DNA of 64,000 bases from Aquatica leii (GCA_035610365.1 CM069434.1:31520238-31584237); one strand, 5' to 3'. Positions 34,311 to 44,650 are shown, counted from the first letter of the stretch. Numbers and translations: made by a program. Notes: generated by a model from the sequence alone, not told the origin.

Positions 34311-34690
34311 TTACTGGTGTTTATTAAGATCCAGTTGTGCTTTTTCCATTTCGGCTTTTGCTTTTTCACCAAGATATTCTAACTGTTTAAACCGAACTCT
34401 ATGAAGTTTTTCTTCATGCTCCATTCGTCGTAGGCGTATTTGATAGTCTAGTCTTATTCGAGATGCGTGCACTTCTTCTTCTATTTGCATTCGTCGAACG
34501 TGCAATTGCTCTTCCGTTTCTAGCGTCTTATTTACTTTTTTTATCCGGATTGATAGTTCACTTTCAAGTACGAGATATCTAGATGGTTTTTTTATATTTC
34601 AAAATATGTTTATATTTCAGTACAAGTTCTTGCAAGGAGAGATTTTCGTCAGGTGTAAATACTTTTGTTTTTTTCAGACATCTTAAAAAT
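34311..34690 (-). pseudogene. Myb/SANT-like accessory gene of the Harbinger element
   Basis: The minus strand reads CLKKTKVFTPDENLSLQELV then LKYKHI, the start of a Myb/SANT-like DNA-binding domain. After a large internal deletion it reads YLVLESELSIRIKK, and the open frame 34505-34311 (RRMQIEEEVHASRIRLDYQI and so on) is a charged coiled coil that ends LNKHQ and stops. In this superfamily the Myb-like protein carries the nuclease into the nucleus and binds the element ends. The two genes converge, with only about 55 bp between their stops. The missing DNA-binding helices make it non-functional. Confidence 0.72.
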
Positions 34691-35823
34691 TGTACAAGTA
34701 CATAAATTAGAATGTGTTTATATCCAAAATTAAAATAACACATTGCAATTATTTCTGCATCCTGTTAAAAATTTGTATAAAAAAGCATTGGCTTACCTGT
34801 AAGATTTAATTTGGCATGTCTTGTATGTATAAACTTTTGATGTACTCACACGAAAGAGACAGTGCAGCGTAACAGATGTTTTTAGAGCAAATTACTATTT
34901 ATTTTCGATATAAGAATAGATTGCTATAATTTTAAATATTTATTCTTTAGTGTATTTAATTGTATACGGCTGTATACAATTTATTTTTTATGGTTTATTA
35001 ATTTTAGGTAGGCTAATTAAATCAGTTTAGGTTTATTTATTAACACAATGACATAAATTTAATTTAATGACTGAAGATATTTTTACATTTCAAAATATAA
35101 TAATTATTATTGTTGCGGATAGCTTCCAAAGAACTCAACACTTTCACTTTATAGGTATACAGTAAATTATGTCATACTTAACTTCAGTATACAATGTACT
35201 TTACTTTATTCGAATTTTGTAGTACGAAACCCTAACAAATTCTAGAAAAATGATTGTATATACACTGTTTAAATAATAATTTTTTAATTATTTGAATACT
35301 GTAAAATATCTCATTTATATATTTTTGTAATTTATGTACTAATGTTTGATTTAAGGTACTATTTTAAATCGAACGTTTCTGTATCATTTAATTCTATACT
35401 TGAAAATGATGACGTTTTGATGACGTTCGTACTTAAAAAATACTTCACTTAGGGTTCACTAATACTTGACTATTAATACCAATTTAAAAATATAATTTTT
35501 TCAAGTAACCATACTCACTTTATCAAGTGTGAGTCAAGTTTAAGTCAAGATTTGTTTATTAATCTGGCCCTATATGTAAATGGAGAACAATTGATTTCGA
35601 ACCCAAGAAAAAACAAACTCGAAAAGAAAGAAACTACTTAAATAATTAATCATCCAAAAAACTAAACAACTACAATATCCCATATAAGCACACATTGACG
35701 AAATTTTTTAGCTTTCAAATTGCTTCTTAATTAAACTTTGTGTTAACGATTAGAAATCTTTGAAGTCATGGGTGTCTAAAGATTGGCGCTAATGATTAAT
35801 TTAAATTTTTGATTGATTTATAG

Positions 35824-36515
35824 ATGTCAAAAGTACAAAAAATACCAAAAAAAATATTCCGAGGATTTGCTACAAAAAGCTTTGGAAGAAATTAAATCCG
35901 GTGTTCCAAAAAAAAGTGGCTTCAAAATACGGAGTTATTTAGACTAAGATCTACATTTACAAAAAATGAGCATGAACGTAACCCGTATCTCGCAAAAAAT
36001 GAAGAAAACAAGATTGTTGATTAGAATTTGGATAGTCAGAGAAACGGATTTCCAGGACATCAAACTGATATACAACTTTCAGTAAAAGCATTTATCGATG
36101 CTGCACACCAACCAAACCCTTTTAAAGACAACATGCCTGAAGATAAATGGAATAAACTCTTTTGTAAACGCCATCCATTGTTAGTAGAACGTACCCAGAA
36201 TTAGTTACTCCAGCGTCTGCAACAATATCTGAACAAGATATTCGAGACTAGTACTCTGAAATAGAGCAATATTAAGACGCGTTTATAATAGAGACGAAAC
36301 TTGTTTCCTATTGTACCCGAAACAGGATAAACTTATGGCACCAAAAAGATGTGAGAACGTGTATGAGGTAGATCAAAATAATGCTAAACAAAGCATGACC
36401 GTTATGTTTAGCATTTCAGCTGTAGCAATTCTCACTCCACCCTTAATTGTATACCCAAACAAACGATTATCAAAAGCTATAATACAAAAATTTTCTGAAG
36501 AGTTTTTCTAAGATT
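35824..36515 (+). pseudogene. pogo transposase, longer fragment (copy B)
   Basis: Same gene as 31883-32249 but continuing past the duplication. After KRHPLLVERTPELV come SATISEQDIRD, then RVYNRDETCFLLYPKQDKL-like sequence with the first catalytic Asp in RDET. The open block 36311-36511 reads MAPKRCENVYEVDQNNAKQS, MTVMFSISAVAILTPPLIVY, NKRLSKAIIQKFSEEF. The sequence then meets an unrelated hAT-like remnant on the other strand near 36520, so the rest of the DDE domain is missing. Several stops and frame changes are present. Confidence 0.78.
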
Positions 36516-37309
36516 TGTAAGGTAGTTGTTTTTCCACAATATCCAAAGTTTTGATATAGTTGAGCATCTAAATTTGGCTTTGTTAGAATAAATATACACA
36601 ACTTCTTCTTTTTCACGTGCAGTTAAAATAGAAGCAATATGAATATTAACTTTTATCAAAGTGCAATATTACCCATGCCATTTCAATAGTAGCAACTAAA
36701 AGAATATTTTTTTTTCAGACCAGCTTGAAGTGCAGTCAGGTGATTTACTATTGTTCCTCTCAGCTCAATTACTTCTTATTGTTTGAGGTTTAATGTAGAT
36801 TTAGCGGTAAATCCAAAGTATAATAAATCTCCACGGTCAACTGCTGATCTCCAAAGATCCAGTTTTTTTTGAAAAACCATTCATTTAACATTCGCAATTA
36901 TTTTGTCATTCCTTCCCTGCATACTCGTAGTTCGTAACTTCAGCTTTTTAAAAATATCACCAAGATACGCTAATTTGGTTCTTCGGGTAGTGCAACTCCG
37001 AGAATTCAGATTTGTCTGCTTTAAAAAATAATTTCATTTTTCTAGCTCTACTTTTCGTAAGATAAAACGCAAAATAAAAATGTGTAGGTTGTGCAGATAT
37101 ACTTTATCTTTATTTGCCGATGTAACTCTTGCAAAATATTTGTAGTAACCCAAAACTAAAATAACATATAATTTAGGTGTTGGTATAAAACCTTAGATAT
37201 GAATAATCCACTTATTTTTAATATTGATTGAGGACCAAGTGTAAAAACAAACCGTAAAAAGCTAAGTTTAAAACGTTTTTAACAGACGCAACACCCTGGT
37301 TGAGAACTG
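36500..37309 (-). pseudogene. hAT (ZBED-like) transposase remnant with one terminal repeat
   Basis: The minus strand reads KMKLFFKADKSEFSEL, LAYLGDIFKKLKLRTTSMQG, RNDKIIANVK, FQKKLDLWRSAVDRGDLLYF and LNLKQ-EVIELRGTIVNHLT in two frames. This is the region of ZBED5-like hAT transposases just before the C-terminal dimerisation segment. Upstream, about 37309-37283 (minus) starts CAGTTCTCAACCAGGGTG, typical of hAT terminal repeats (CAG.GGTTCTCAACC), and marks the 5' end. The N-terminal BED finger and first catalytic region are deleted between these parts. The other end and an 8-bp target duplication were not found. Confidence 0.68.
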
Positions 37310-39010
37310 CTCTACATAATTTATTGCACGCATGGATAATAATGGTTCAAAAAAAAAATGACTTCGTACGACAAATGCTTCACCGCCCATATATACGAGT
37401 AGCAACATTCTATTCACTGTTTGGCACTCTACAAGTTATTAAAATTTTTAAGTCCTGTATTTTTTAAAACACCTCCGTCTCATATAACCTTCCATTTGTG
37501 TCTACATCGACCTTCATAAATGTTTCTGCTGCTGCAACAGGAAAATCACTGAGTTTCTTTAAACTTCAATTTCATTACAAGAAATGCTGTAATTGACATT
37601 AAAAAGTTAGTTCAAAATGCATTTTGATTTAACAAATGAAGATTGAGAATAGCAGTGCAATCATGTGATAAAGTTGTGAAAAGTTTGGAGTTTACAATAA
37701 ACAATGATGATTCTGATGAGTATGACCGAAAAACTGAGAAAACCGATCTTTAGGTAACGATGAATAATCAATTATTGACCTCGGTCATACTGTATGTCAC
37801 TTAATAAAGAAGAAATAAATACAATGTGTTTTATTTTGTACCGAAATTAGTATGTTTTCATTTTTGTGCTTTGTAAATTTTTCAATGAAACGTTTATTAA
37901 AAAGCTGTGGTTATAATAGTTGTGATTAATGAATAAATTAACACGAAATATTCGTAGTGACCACGATTGTTTATACTTCATACAAAAACATGTTTCAACT
38001 ATAGCTTATGCAACCAATTAAACATTTACGTATTAGTCATTTGGGTTGTCTTACATTTTCTAATTAAAAGTGTTCCAAAAACATTTTACTCTTTGATCAA
38101 TAGATTAAAAAAATCAACAATCTGAAATATATTATTTTAACTGGGGCTGAAGAACTGATGGATAGACGGAATAAATCACAAACGTGTTCTTTAGTTTAAC
38201 AAATGAGAATCTCCAGCATTGTGCGCTATAATGTAAAACGTATTCATCGTTTTTTGTAATCAAAATAAAAACAATAATTACAAGACAGAAAATGGAACTT
38301 AATTATGATTTGTATTATAGTTTTGTTTTTGATAAAAATCTCTCAATTAGCTTTTATTAAATAATAGAAAAGCTTTTATAATCAAATTAAAGAGAAGCCT
38401 ATTAACTGTGCATAAAAAAATCCTGTTTAACAAAAAGATATTAATTAATATGAAATTTTTTTAGAAAAAAAGTATTATCTATAAAGTTCTTTTAAAAACA
38501 GTTTAAATTTTTGTGCAGATATTTAGACATGGAAAAAGCCTTAAAAATTAACTTTTCAGTTATTTTTTTTTTGTTCTAAGAGAACAGTAAAATTAGAAAT
38601 GTAGTCGTCCACTTATACGAACGTGAATTAATTTAATTATACTACTTTTAAGCTACATGTTTTTTTCTACCAACGCAAGTTAGAAAACAAGTTTTAGCCC
38701 ATTTTGACAACATGACCAAATAAATCTATTCACGAAATTCTAAACAGCTTTACTAAAGTAATTTTCTATAGAAAAAATTCTATCAATATGACTCTATTGC
38801 AGAAACGCATCTTTATTTGTCAAACGAATAAAATCTAGATAATAATTGTTGTAACAAAAGAATTTTTAAAAAAATTTGGTACCTTCTGTTTTAAAGTGTT
38901 TAATGTAAAAATTAAAAATCAATGCTAAAAGTAACGGTGTTTAACATTAATATCACATAAGCGTTTGATGCCAGATGTCATGGTGTGATTTACTATGTAA
39001 CAAAGATAAC
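37310..39010. other. A+T-rich stretch without a gene
   Basis: No supported gene or element between the hAT end and the hammerhead inverted repeat. Confidence 0.5.
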
Positions 39011-39353
39011 TGTAAATAGTTATAACAGCCGTAACACGTTGAAGTTTATTTAACACCTGCGAAATTCAAAACAGCGTTGAATAAATCCGCGGGATAAAAC
39101 CACAACGTAAAAGACATTGGAGGTAAAGCAATGTCAATTCAATTGTGCAAATGCCACCAGAGTGAACTACTGGACGGCCGTTTCGCCGTTTTGAGGTTCA
39201 TCAGCAGTAGGAGATACATTCTAATGTAATTGGATTGACATTGCTTTACCCCCAATGTTTTTTACGTTGTGGTTTTATCCCGCAGATTTATTCAAAGCTG
39301 TTTCGCGGGTGTTAAATTAATTTCAACGTGTTACCGCCGTTATAGCTATTTAC
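39011..39353. repeat. long inverted repeat enclosing a hammerhead-like motif
   Basis: Left arm about 39011-39144, right arm about 39227-39353, with an 82-bp loop. Outer bases TGTAAATAG / CTATTTACA pair, then GTAACACGTTGAA, TTTAACACC[TC]GCGAAA, AATAAATC[CT]GCGGGATAAAAC, CACAACGTAAAA and GGTAAAGCAATGTCAAT. Arm identity is about 88 percent. The loop contains the hammerhead-like ribozyme at 39167-39210. No reading frame is present. The structure fits a small non-autonomous foldback, or an inverted dimer of a Penelope/retrozyme-type terminal repeat. Confidence 0.85.
39167..39210 (-). ncRNA. hammerhead-ribozyme-like motif, Penelope type
   Basis: On the minus strand: CUACUG (39210-39205), CUGAUGA (39204-39198), a short stem II (CC...GG around UCAAAAC), GCGAAAC (GAAAC 39184-39180), a minimal stem III with GGCC loop, the GUC cleavage triplet, then CAGUAG (39172-39167). 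CUACUG/CAGUAG forms a perfect 6-bp stem I. Order, spacing and tiny stem III match the minimal hammerheads reported in Penelope-like elements. Stem II is weak (two to three pairs), so activity is uncertain. Confidence 0.7.
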
Positions 39354-40455
39354 AATTAATATCAAAATAACTTTTTTTTAATAAACGTATTTATTTATCA
39401 GTTTTTAATCAAATTTTAGGTAAATTTGACAAACATCGATAAGACAATACATAAAAACATAAAGACCTCCAAAGTACAATAGATTCTAACAAAATGGAAT
39501 GTTGAATTAAATATTTTTTTCTTTAAACATTTTGCATTACGCTTTAATTTTTGTAAAAACTAATTTTATACGTAATTATTTAACTAAAATATTGTGTATA
39601 CATTCTTTTAGAAAAAAAGTGGGTGTATAATAATAGAGACATCACTCGGAAAAGATCAGTTAATGGCGTCCAAAATGTGGATTATATTGTAGATCAGTTT
39701 TTAGAAAAATATAACCAAAAAACATTCTAGATGAATCCACTTTTAGAAGAAAATATGTTTTGTAAAGGTTTTATATAAAGAAGATCATTTTACCATCGCG
39801 GTGTTTTTTTAATGAATCGTAATTTTCCAAAAATTAATAATTTATATAATAGAAAAGGTTTGTGTAAAAGCATCTAGCAGACTTGCTGGTTTTTGAGAAA
39901 AAACTCCAAACATTCACTTATCGCTCAAATTCATTGTAGTACGTTGGAGTACGTAGTTAGAAGCAGCATAATACTATGCGGACAATTTTGAATTTGTAAA
40001 ACAAACTATCGATGGAAGAAAAAAAGTAGTCAGGACTTTATTTTTATAAAAACGCATTTTGTGTGTATACTAAGTGTCTAAAAAAAGATTCTTGTTAAAT
40101 CAATCTTTAAATACTGTAGGAATTGTAGCAAATATAATAAACAGTCTCCTTCAAAAAAAACCAAAATCACATAAAAAACTCATTTTTGTGTTACAAAAAA
40201 TGATACTTATACCATCCTAGAACAGCAGTGTATTAAATGGCTATAATAAAAATTATACCAATCTACTTTTAGAAAAGTACATTAATATCAAAAATTGAAT
40301 TTTCTAAATATGCCCCAATTATGTCATTATTATTATGTAATTATGTACAAATATATTTTTTAGATGTAAACAACTTATTTGAAAATTTGAAACAAATTTT
40401 AGTATTAGTTTAGTATAGTATTATTTAAATTTCTAAAGTGCATATTTAAAAGTTT
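39354..40455. other. A+T-rich stretch without a gene
   Basis: No supported coding frame; nothing recognisable. Confidence 0.5.
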
Positions 40456-40713
40456 TTAGTGCATATTTGCATAGATACTTTTCAAGTGCATAATTATCTG
40501 CGGTCTAGTTATCACATTATCGTAATGTTTATTGTCTTTGACACCTCTTAAAAAGGATGTGACAATAACAATAAAAACAATGTAAGAATAAATAAAATTA
40601 TAAAATAGAGGTTTAAACCTGTCATATAAAGCAAACTCCATGCTACTGCCAACAAATTCAAAAGTAAAGATAGTTTTTTTGGAATCCATGTTACAAAATA
40701 GTTACCAAGGTTT
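40456..40713 (-). pseudogene. hydrophobic exon-like block, possible host relic
   Basis: A strong acceptor (TATTATTTTTGCAATCAG on the minus strand, ending at 40714) opens the block. It first reads NLGNYFVTWIPKKLSLLLNL, LAVAWSLLYMTGLNLYFI, and a Leu/Ile-rich segment. That gives two membrane spans with a conserved-looking turn. In the next frame it reads SFLRGVKDNKHYDNVITRPQ and stops after HLKSIYANMH at 40456. The hydrophobic part plus a polar C-terminal tail is reminiscent of small insect multi-span membrane proteins (DUF4728/MARVEL-like), but one base shift separates them. It may be the last exon of a dead gene copy, or chance in A+T-rich DNA. Confidence 0.25.
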
Positions 40714-40979
40714 CTGATTGCAAAAATAATAGACAATTGATTCTATTACTATTCTTCAGTTCTTGTTCGAATCAATCAACTTTTATAGATAAAATAGTTT
40801 CAAAAATACTAAAAAAAATGCAAAAAAAAAGATTGTTTAATACAAGCATTTTTAACTGCAAACTATTTCATAAATTCTATTGAATCAAAATTAATGATTG
40901 ATGCAAATACTAAAAATTTGTCAATCAACAAACTATAGTTAAATAATAAAAATAATAAAAGTTTCTGTTATAACAACAA

Positions 40980-42098
40980 TTACTTCAACTAAATTCCAGT
41001 TGCGATATTTCCATCACGTTCAGCTATCTCCTCTTCACTCTTCTGTCATAAAATGTGTAATACAACAGTAGCCTTTACTATATCTTCACATGTGGAGTAA
41101 TCAGCTATACTAGGTCATCGAAAAATTTTTTAACGAGAATTCCAAACGTATTTTCTATAGTTCGCCTTGCTTTTAAGTCGGTAGTTATATATTATTTGTT
41201 CAACACGTAATCGTTCTCTTGGAAATAGACACATTACATGTTCAGTTAAAGGAAATCCAGCACCTGCTACAAAAAAAATGTAGTAACCTAATTGCGTTAT
41301 TAGGTAGATTTTGGTGAGCTAGTATGCACATAAGTGTAATTACTCCCTGCAGCTCCAACATCAAAAGAGTGAATTTATAGTAATCATCACAGCTTGCCAT
41401 TAGGACTATACAGAACTGCTTTTTGGAATTAAAAAATGTTGAACCAGCATATGCAGAAGTTTGAATGCTTATATTTACCATCAATGGTACCTACGTAATT
41501 TAGCATATTCCATCTCTTAAAGTTATTAAACTCTATTCTTCTGTTGTTAGTACGTTTAAAACCAATCGTGCTATTACTTCCCATATTGTTTTTCTAGTCT
41601 CTTTTATAATTACACACGCTGTTGAATGACCTACATATCCTCATGCAATATCTCTTATAGAGTACCCCTCTGCCAAATAGCTAAGAAAACTGGATAGACC
41701 TTTATGTAAGTAAAACCCACAGATTACTTACAGCAATGTTATAATTAATTTGAGTGCGGTTGACGACGGTTTTTTGTGACATCTTATTTCAACTTATGTT
41801 CATCTAAGTTCAGCAAGCTAAAATATTTTGGAGTCATTCTCGTGTACTGAAAAAAACTACGAACGTTTTCACGTAACAAACTTTTCAATAAATTATTGAA
41901 TAATTCTTTTTCGCTTCTGACTCTATTAATTGGTCCAACAGCATAACCTGTTTTTCTTTTCCTAATAAACTCACAATATGTGATGGTGGATGTCAACATT
42001 AGCATATGTAAAATGTCTTCATCACTGTCGTCTGTATCAGTTCCAAACCAATTAGCTATGTCCATTTTGATGTAGCACCATAAAGACGTAATTAACAA
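40980..42098 (-). pseudogene. second PIF/Harbinger nuclease, decayed
   Basis: Minus-strand HARBI1-like protein. The start region 42098-41784 reads WFGTDTDDSDEDIL, REN VRSFFQYTRMTPKYFSLL (N-terminal helical region). Then KTVVNRTQINYNIAVSNLWV, IRDIA-GYVGHSTACVIIKE, and the central block 41484-41242 reads VNISIQTSAYAGSTFFNSKK, QFCIVLMASCDDYYKFTLLM, the DGKH/FYNYKK..FSIVLMA.CD region of the family. Later frames give LHFFVAGAGFPLTEHVM (second Asp changed) and YNYRLKSKANYRKYVWN (R..IENTFG region altered). The last recognisable piece is near 40990. Many frameshifts and substitutions make it much older than the copy at 32.9 kb. Element ends were not found. Confidence 0.8.
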
Positions 42099-42099
42099 A

Positions 42100-43468
42100 T
42101 TAAATTATATAAAAAGAATCTGCTCTAACCTTACTTTTTAACACAAAAATATAAAAAGAATGCTCATGTTTGAGTACTACTTTACTTGTGGCTGTGTGAA
42201 TGCGTTCTTAATTATTACTTTTTACTTGACAATTGTTACTTGTTAATAGTTACTTTTTAATTGTTAATTTTATCTGCATAAATCTACTATTACAGCAAAT
42301 TACTTTAAAAAACGCACAGAACTAATAATTTAATTTTTAATAAATTCATATTTGTTATAAAGTAATATTGATTAATTTTACTATAAATAAATAAGGATTA
42401 TTATTTAAAATCAACTAAATATGTTTACTTAATGCTTTTAAAGTCATAATCTGTTATGACAACAATCAATTTCCGTCTTATGTAATTAAATTATATGATA
42501 ATAACAATTCCTGGTTAGCATTTGATAAAAGTTAATTAGATACGTTTTTTAAAGTCATTGTACAAAGGAATCCATTGACATGACGTTGCGCACTTGTTTG
42601 ACTTCTTATTTGAAGCTTGGTATTTGCAAAACCTATAAGTTAATATTTGATGTAATTTTAATAATTGTACATGTAACTAATTTGTTTACAGTTTTTTAAT
42701 TTTTTATTCATACATTTGTTAAAATTGTTAGACAGAACAAAATAAACTGATGTAAGAGCAGTCGGAGTACCTATATATTAATATTCTTTTTTATAGTTTA
42801 GAACCGGGCTTGGTTTATCAACTTTTTCCACGCTTTAATAGAGCTCTTTACAAAAGTGAAACAAACATCGGTTAGATTGATATGGTTCATATCTATATAA
42901 TCAGATTGTACCTCATTACACGAAAGGTACACACCTCTAAACAATTTTGCTTTAGCAAACACGGTCAAAGAGCCTTCGCGAGAAAGACCAAGGACATCAG
43001 TGGATTTGTCTACCATATCAACAATAAAACATCATGTAGCTGAAAAACCAGATAACACTTCAAAACGGATTGCTATGGACATTAGCGAAATTGAGACAGC
43101 AAAAGGAAGATGCAGTATGGTTACATTATCTAATTACTGATTGGTTGTAGTTAGGCCATAATCGCCAACATGTGTAAGACTTTGCAGATTCCTATGATTT
43201 TCAGTTCCGACAGAAATGTAAAGTGAAAGTTTTTACTACAAGAATTAGCCAGTTTGAAAATTAGTGATCTAATAATGTTTACTCTTATAATATGAGAAAA
43301 ATATTATTCCATATATCAACGACGTAACCACAAAACGTGGGGGCAGAAGACAACAACTAAAGAGTAAAAAAAAGGTTTGCTACATTATTTAAGCGAATAT
43401 GGACAGTTTCATCAAAACTTTTTCGAGATTGTAAGATAACAAAAACATTGTAGAATCTTAAGCTTTTG
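42100..43468. other. A+T-rich stretch with one unassigned minus-strand frame
   Basis: Mostly gene-free. At 43016-42798 (minus) a 72-codon frame reads MVDKSTDVLGLSREGSLTVF, AKAKLFRGVYLSCNEVQSDY, IDMNHINLTDVCFTFVKSSI, ending LINQARF. Its composition is protein-like (mixed charged and hydrophobic, no simple repeats), unlike neighbouring chance frames, but I do not recognise it. It could be a fragment of a transposon protein or a host exon. Confidence 0.35.
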
Positions 43469-43469
43469 C

Positions 43470-43822
43470 GGTTACTTTGGTTACGATTATAGGTGACTTT
43501 CGGCTTAGACCGATTTGTAGTTGAACACCCAGACTTTTTAAGCTGGGGGAAGGGGAGAGGGGCCAAAGCTTTCTTTGCGAGCCAAAACAAGAACTTGGCT
43601 TTGGGCGTATTGTCGTTCGCAAACCCCACTCCGAAGATGCAAGCTGCAATCTCTTGCAAAACGTCAGTTTGTTTGAGTTCACAAACGACAATACGGCAAA
43701 GACCAAGTTCTACTTTTGTTTTGACTCTCAAGGAGGGACTAGAACCAAGTCTATAAAGTTTGGGTGTTCAACTACGACACGGTCTAAGCCGAAGTCGCTT
43801 ATAACCGAAAAAAACATTGTTT
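43470..43822. repeat. palindromic MITE-like element, about 350 bp
   Basis: Two arms read inward from the ends. Left: GACTTTCGGCTTAGACCG, TAGTTGAACACCCA, GAACTTGG, GTATTGTCGTT (43495-43620). Right, inverted: GACTTCGGCTTAGACCG, TAGTTGAACACCCA, GAACTTGG, GTATTGTCGTT (43790-43690). Identity is about 80 percent overall and much higher in those blocks. It is markedly G+C-richer than its surroundings. Open frames on both strands here are only a by-product of the low A+T content. No target duplication could be fixed, so the superfamily is unknown. Confidence 0.75.
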
Positions 43823-43828
43823 TGCACA

Positions 43829-44650
43829 AATATATTTTTTAATATTTTATTTTAAGAACTTAATTAAATACGAACATGTTTCGCTAATAACAATTAACGT
43901 TATCGGCATAACTAAAAATTAGGTTTAAAAATTGGAATATAATAAACAATACTAAACAAATTAAAATTGTTAACAAGTAATAAATTAATATGACAATTAA
44001 ACGTGTTTGTCAATTTTACACTCTACTATATCTAAAAAAAAGTTGTAAATAAATAAAAAGTGAAAAATAGATATTATGAAAAGAATAGAAAAATAAAAAG
44101 AATAAAACTATAAATTTCAAATGAGAAGAATAAAGGGATTTAAATTTAATATTTTATTTAAACAATTTATAGAAAAATCGTTAAAAATTCTATTTATTTT
44201 AAGAGTTTAATGAGTTGAGAACAGAATTTTCTATCTATTTGAGCAACATATGAAGAATTACAAAAAGAACAAGTAAGTTTATATACTCTAGATTTATGTA
44301 ATATTGATGATTGATTTTTCTATAAATTGTCTAAATGAAATATTAAATTTAAATCCCTCCATTCTTCTCAGTTCAAAATTATAGTTTTATTCTTTTTATT
44401 TTTCTATTCTTTTGATAATATTAATTTTCATTTTTTATTTAGAATAGTAGAGTGTAGAGTTGACAAACACGTTTAAATAATTAATTCATTTATTAATTGT
44501 TAACAATTTTAATTTGGTTAGTATTGTTTATTTATATTCCAAATTTTAATCTTAGTTTTTAGTTATGCTGATGATAGTAACTCCTATTAGCGAAACATGT
44601 TCGAGTTTGATTAACTAAGTTCTTAAAATAAAATATTAAAAAATATATTT
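43829..44650. repeat. large A+T-rich palindrome, arms of about 340-360 bp
   Basis: The left arm (43829-44185) and inverted right arm (44311-44650) match from outside in: ACAAATATATTTTTTAATAT, TTTATTTTAAGAACTTA, CGAACATGTTTCGCTAATA, GACAAACACGTTTAA-type sequence, ACTCTACTAT, then runs of TAGAAAAATAAAAAGAATAA and AAATTTAATATTT. Identity is about 85-90 percent with a 125-bp loop. Each arm bears one copy of a hammerhead-like segment near its outer end, but only the right-arm copy keeps the CUGAUGA box. It begins immediately after the MITE-like palindrome at 43470-43822. Confidence 0.82.
44552..44620 (+). ncRNA. hammerhead-like motif in the right palindrome arm
   Basis: CUUAGUU (44552-44558) and AACUAAG (44614-44620) can form a 7-bp stem I. 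Inside are CUGAUGA (44569-44575), a UAGUA/UAUUA stem II, GCGAAAC (GAAAC 44593-44597), and a tiny ACAUGU stem III followed by UC. The cleavage triplet is GUUC-like rather than a clean GUC, and one base pair next to the core is mismatched, so it is degenerate. The left arm holds the inverted homologue with CCGAUAA in place of CUGAUGA. Confidence 0.4.

Larger units (their letters stand above)
32940..35570 (+). mobile_element. PIF/Harbinger DNA transposon with perfect boundaries
   Basis: A 2631-bp element with terminal inverted repeats GGGCCAGATTAATA[GA]AC (left 32940, right end 35570). The 3-bp target duplication is TAT (32937-32939 and 35571-35573), exactly confirmed by the empty site at 31630-31632 in copy A. 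Subterminal regions on both sides are loaded with ACTTGA/ACTTAAG motifs in both orientations, likely transposase-binding sites. It encodes the two usual Harbinger genes, convergent: a HARBI1-type nuclease (plus) and a Myb/SANT-like protein (minus). Both carry internal deletions or shifts, so this copy is not autonomous. The duplicated host unit is over 99 percent identical, so the insertion is young. Confidence 0.95.
32250..36190 (+). repeat. tandem duplication, copy B, split by a Harbinger element
   Basis: Second copy of the 1.3-kb unit, 690 bp before and 617 bp after the 2631-bp PIF/Harbinger insert at 32940-35570 plus its duplicated TAT. Without the insert and one TAT the unit is 1307 bp and matches copy A base for base apart from about ten changes. 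At its right end the sequence runs on (GTAGAACGTACCC) into the rest of the pogo gene. Copy B therefore preserves the original right-hand junction, and copy A the original left one. Confidence 0.93.

Noticed and set aside
43357-43842. Several open frames on both strands of 60-124 codons
   Set aside because: They arise because the palindromic MITE here is less A+T-rich. The two strands give near-mirror proteins and no known domain.
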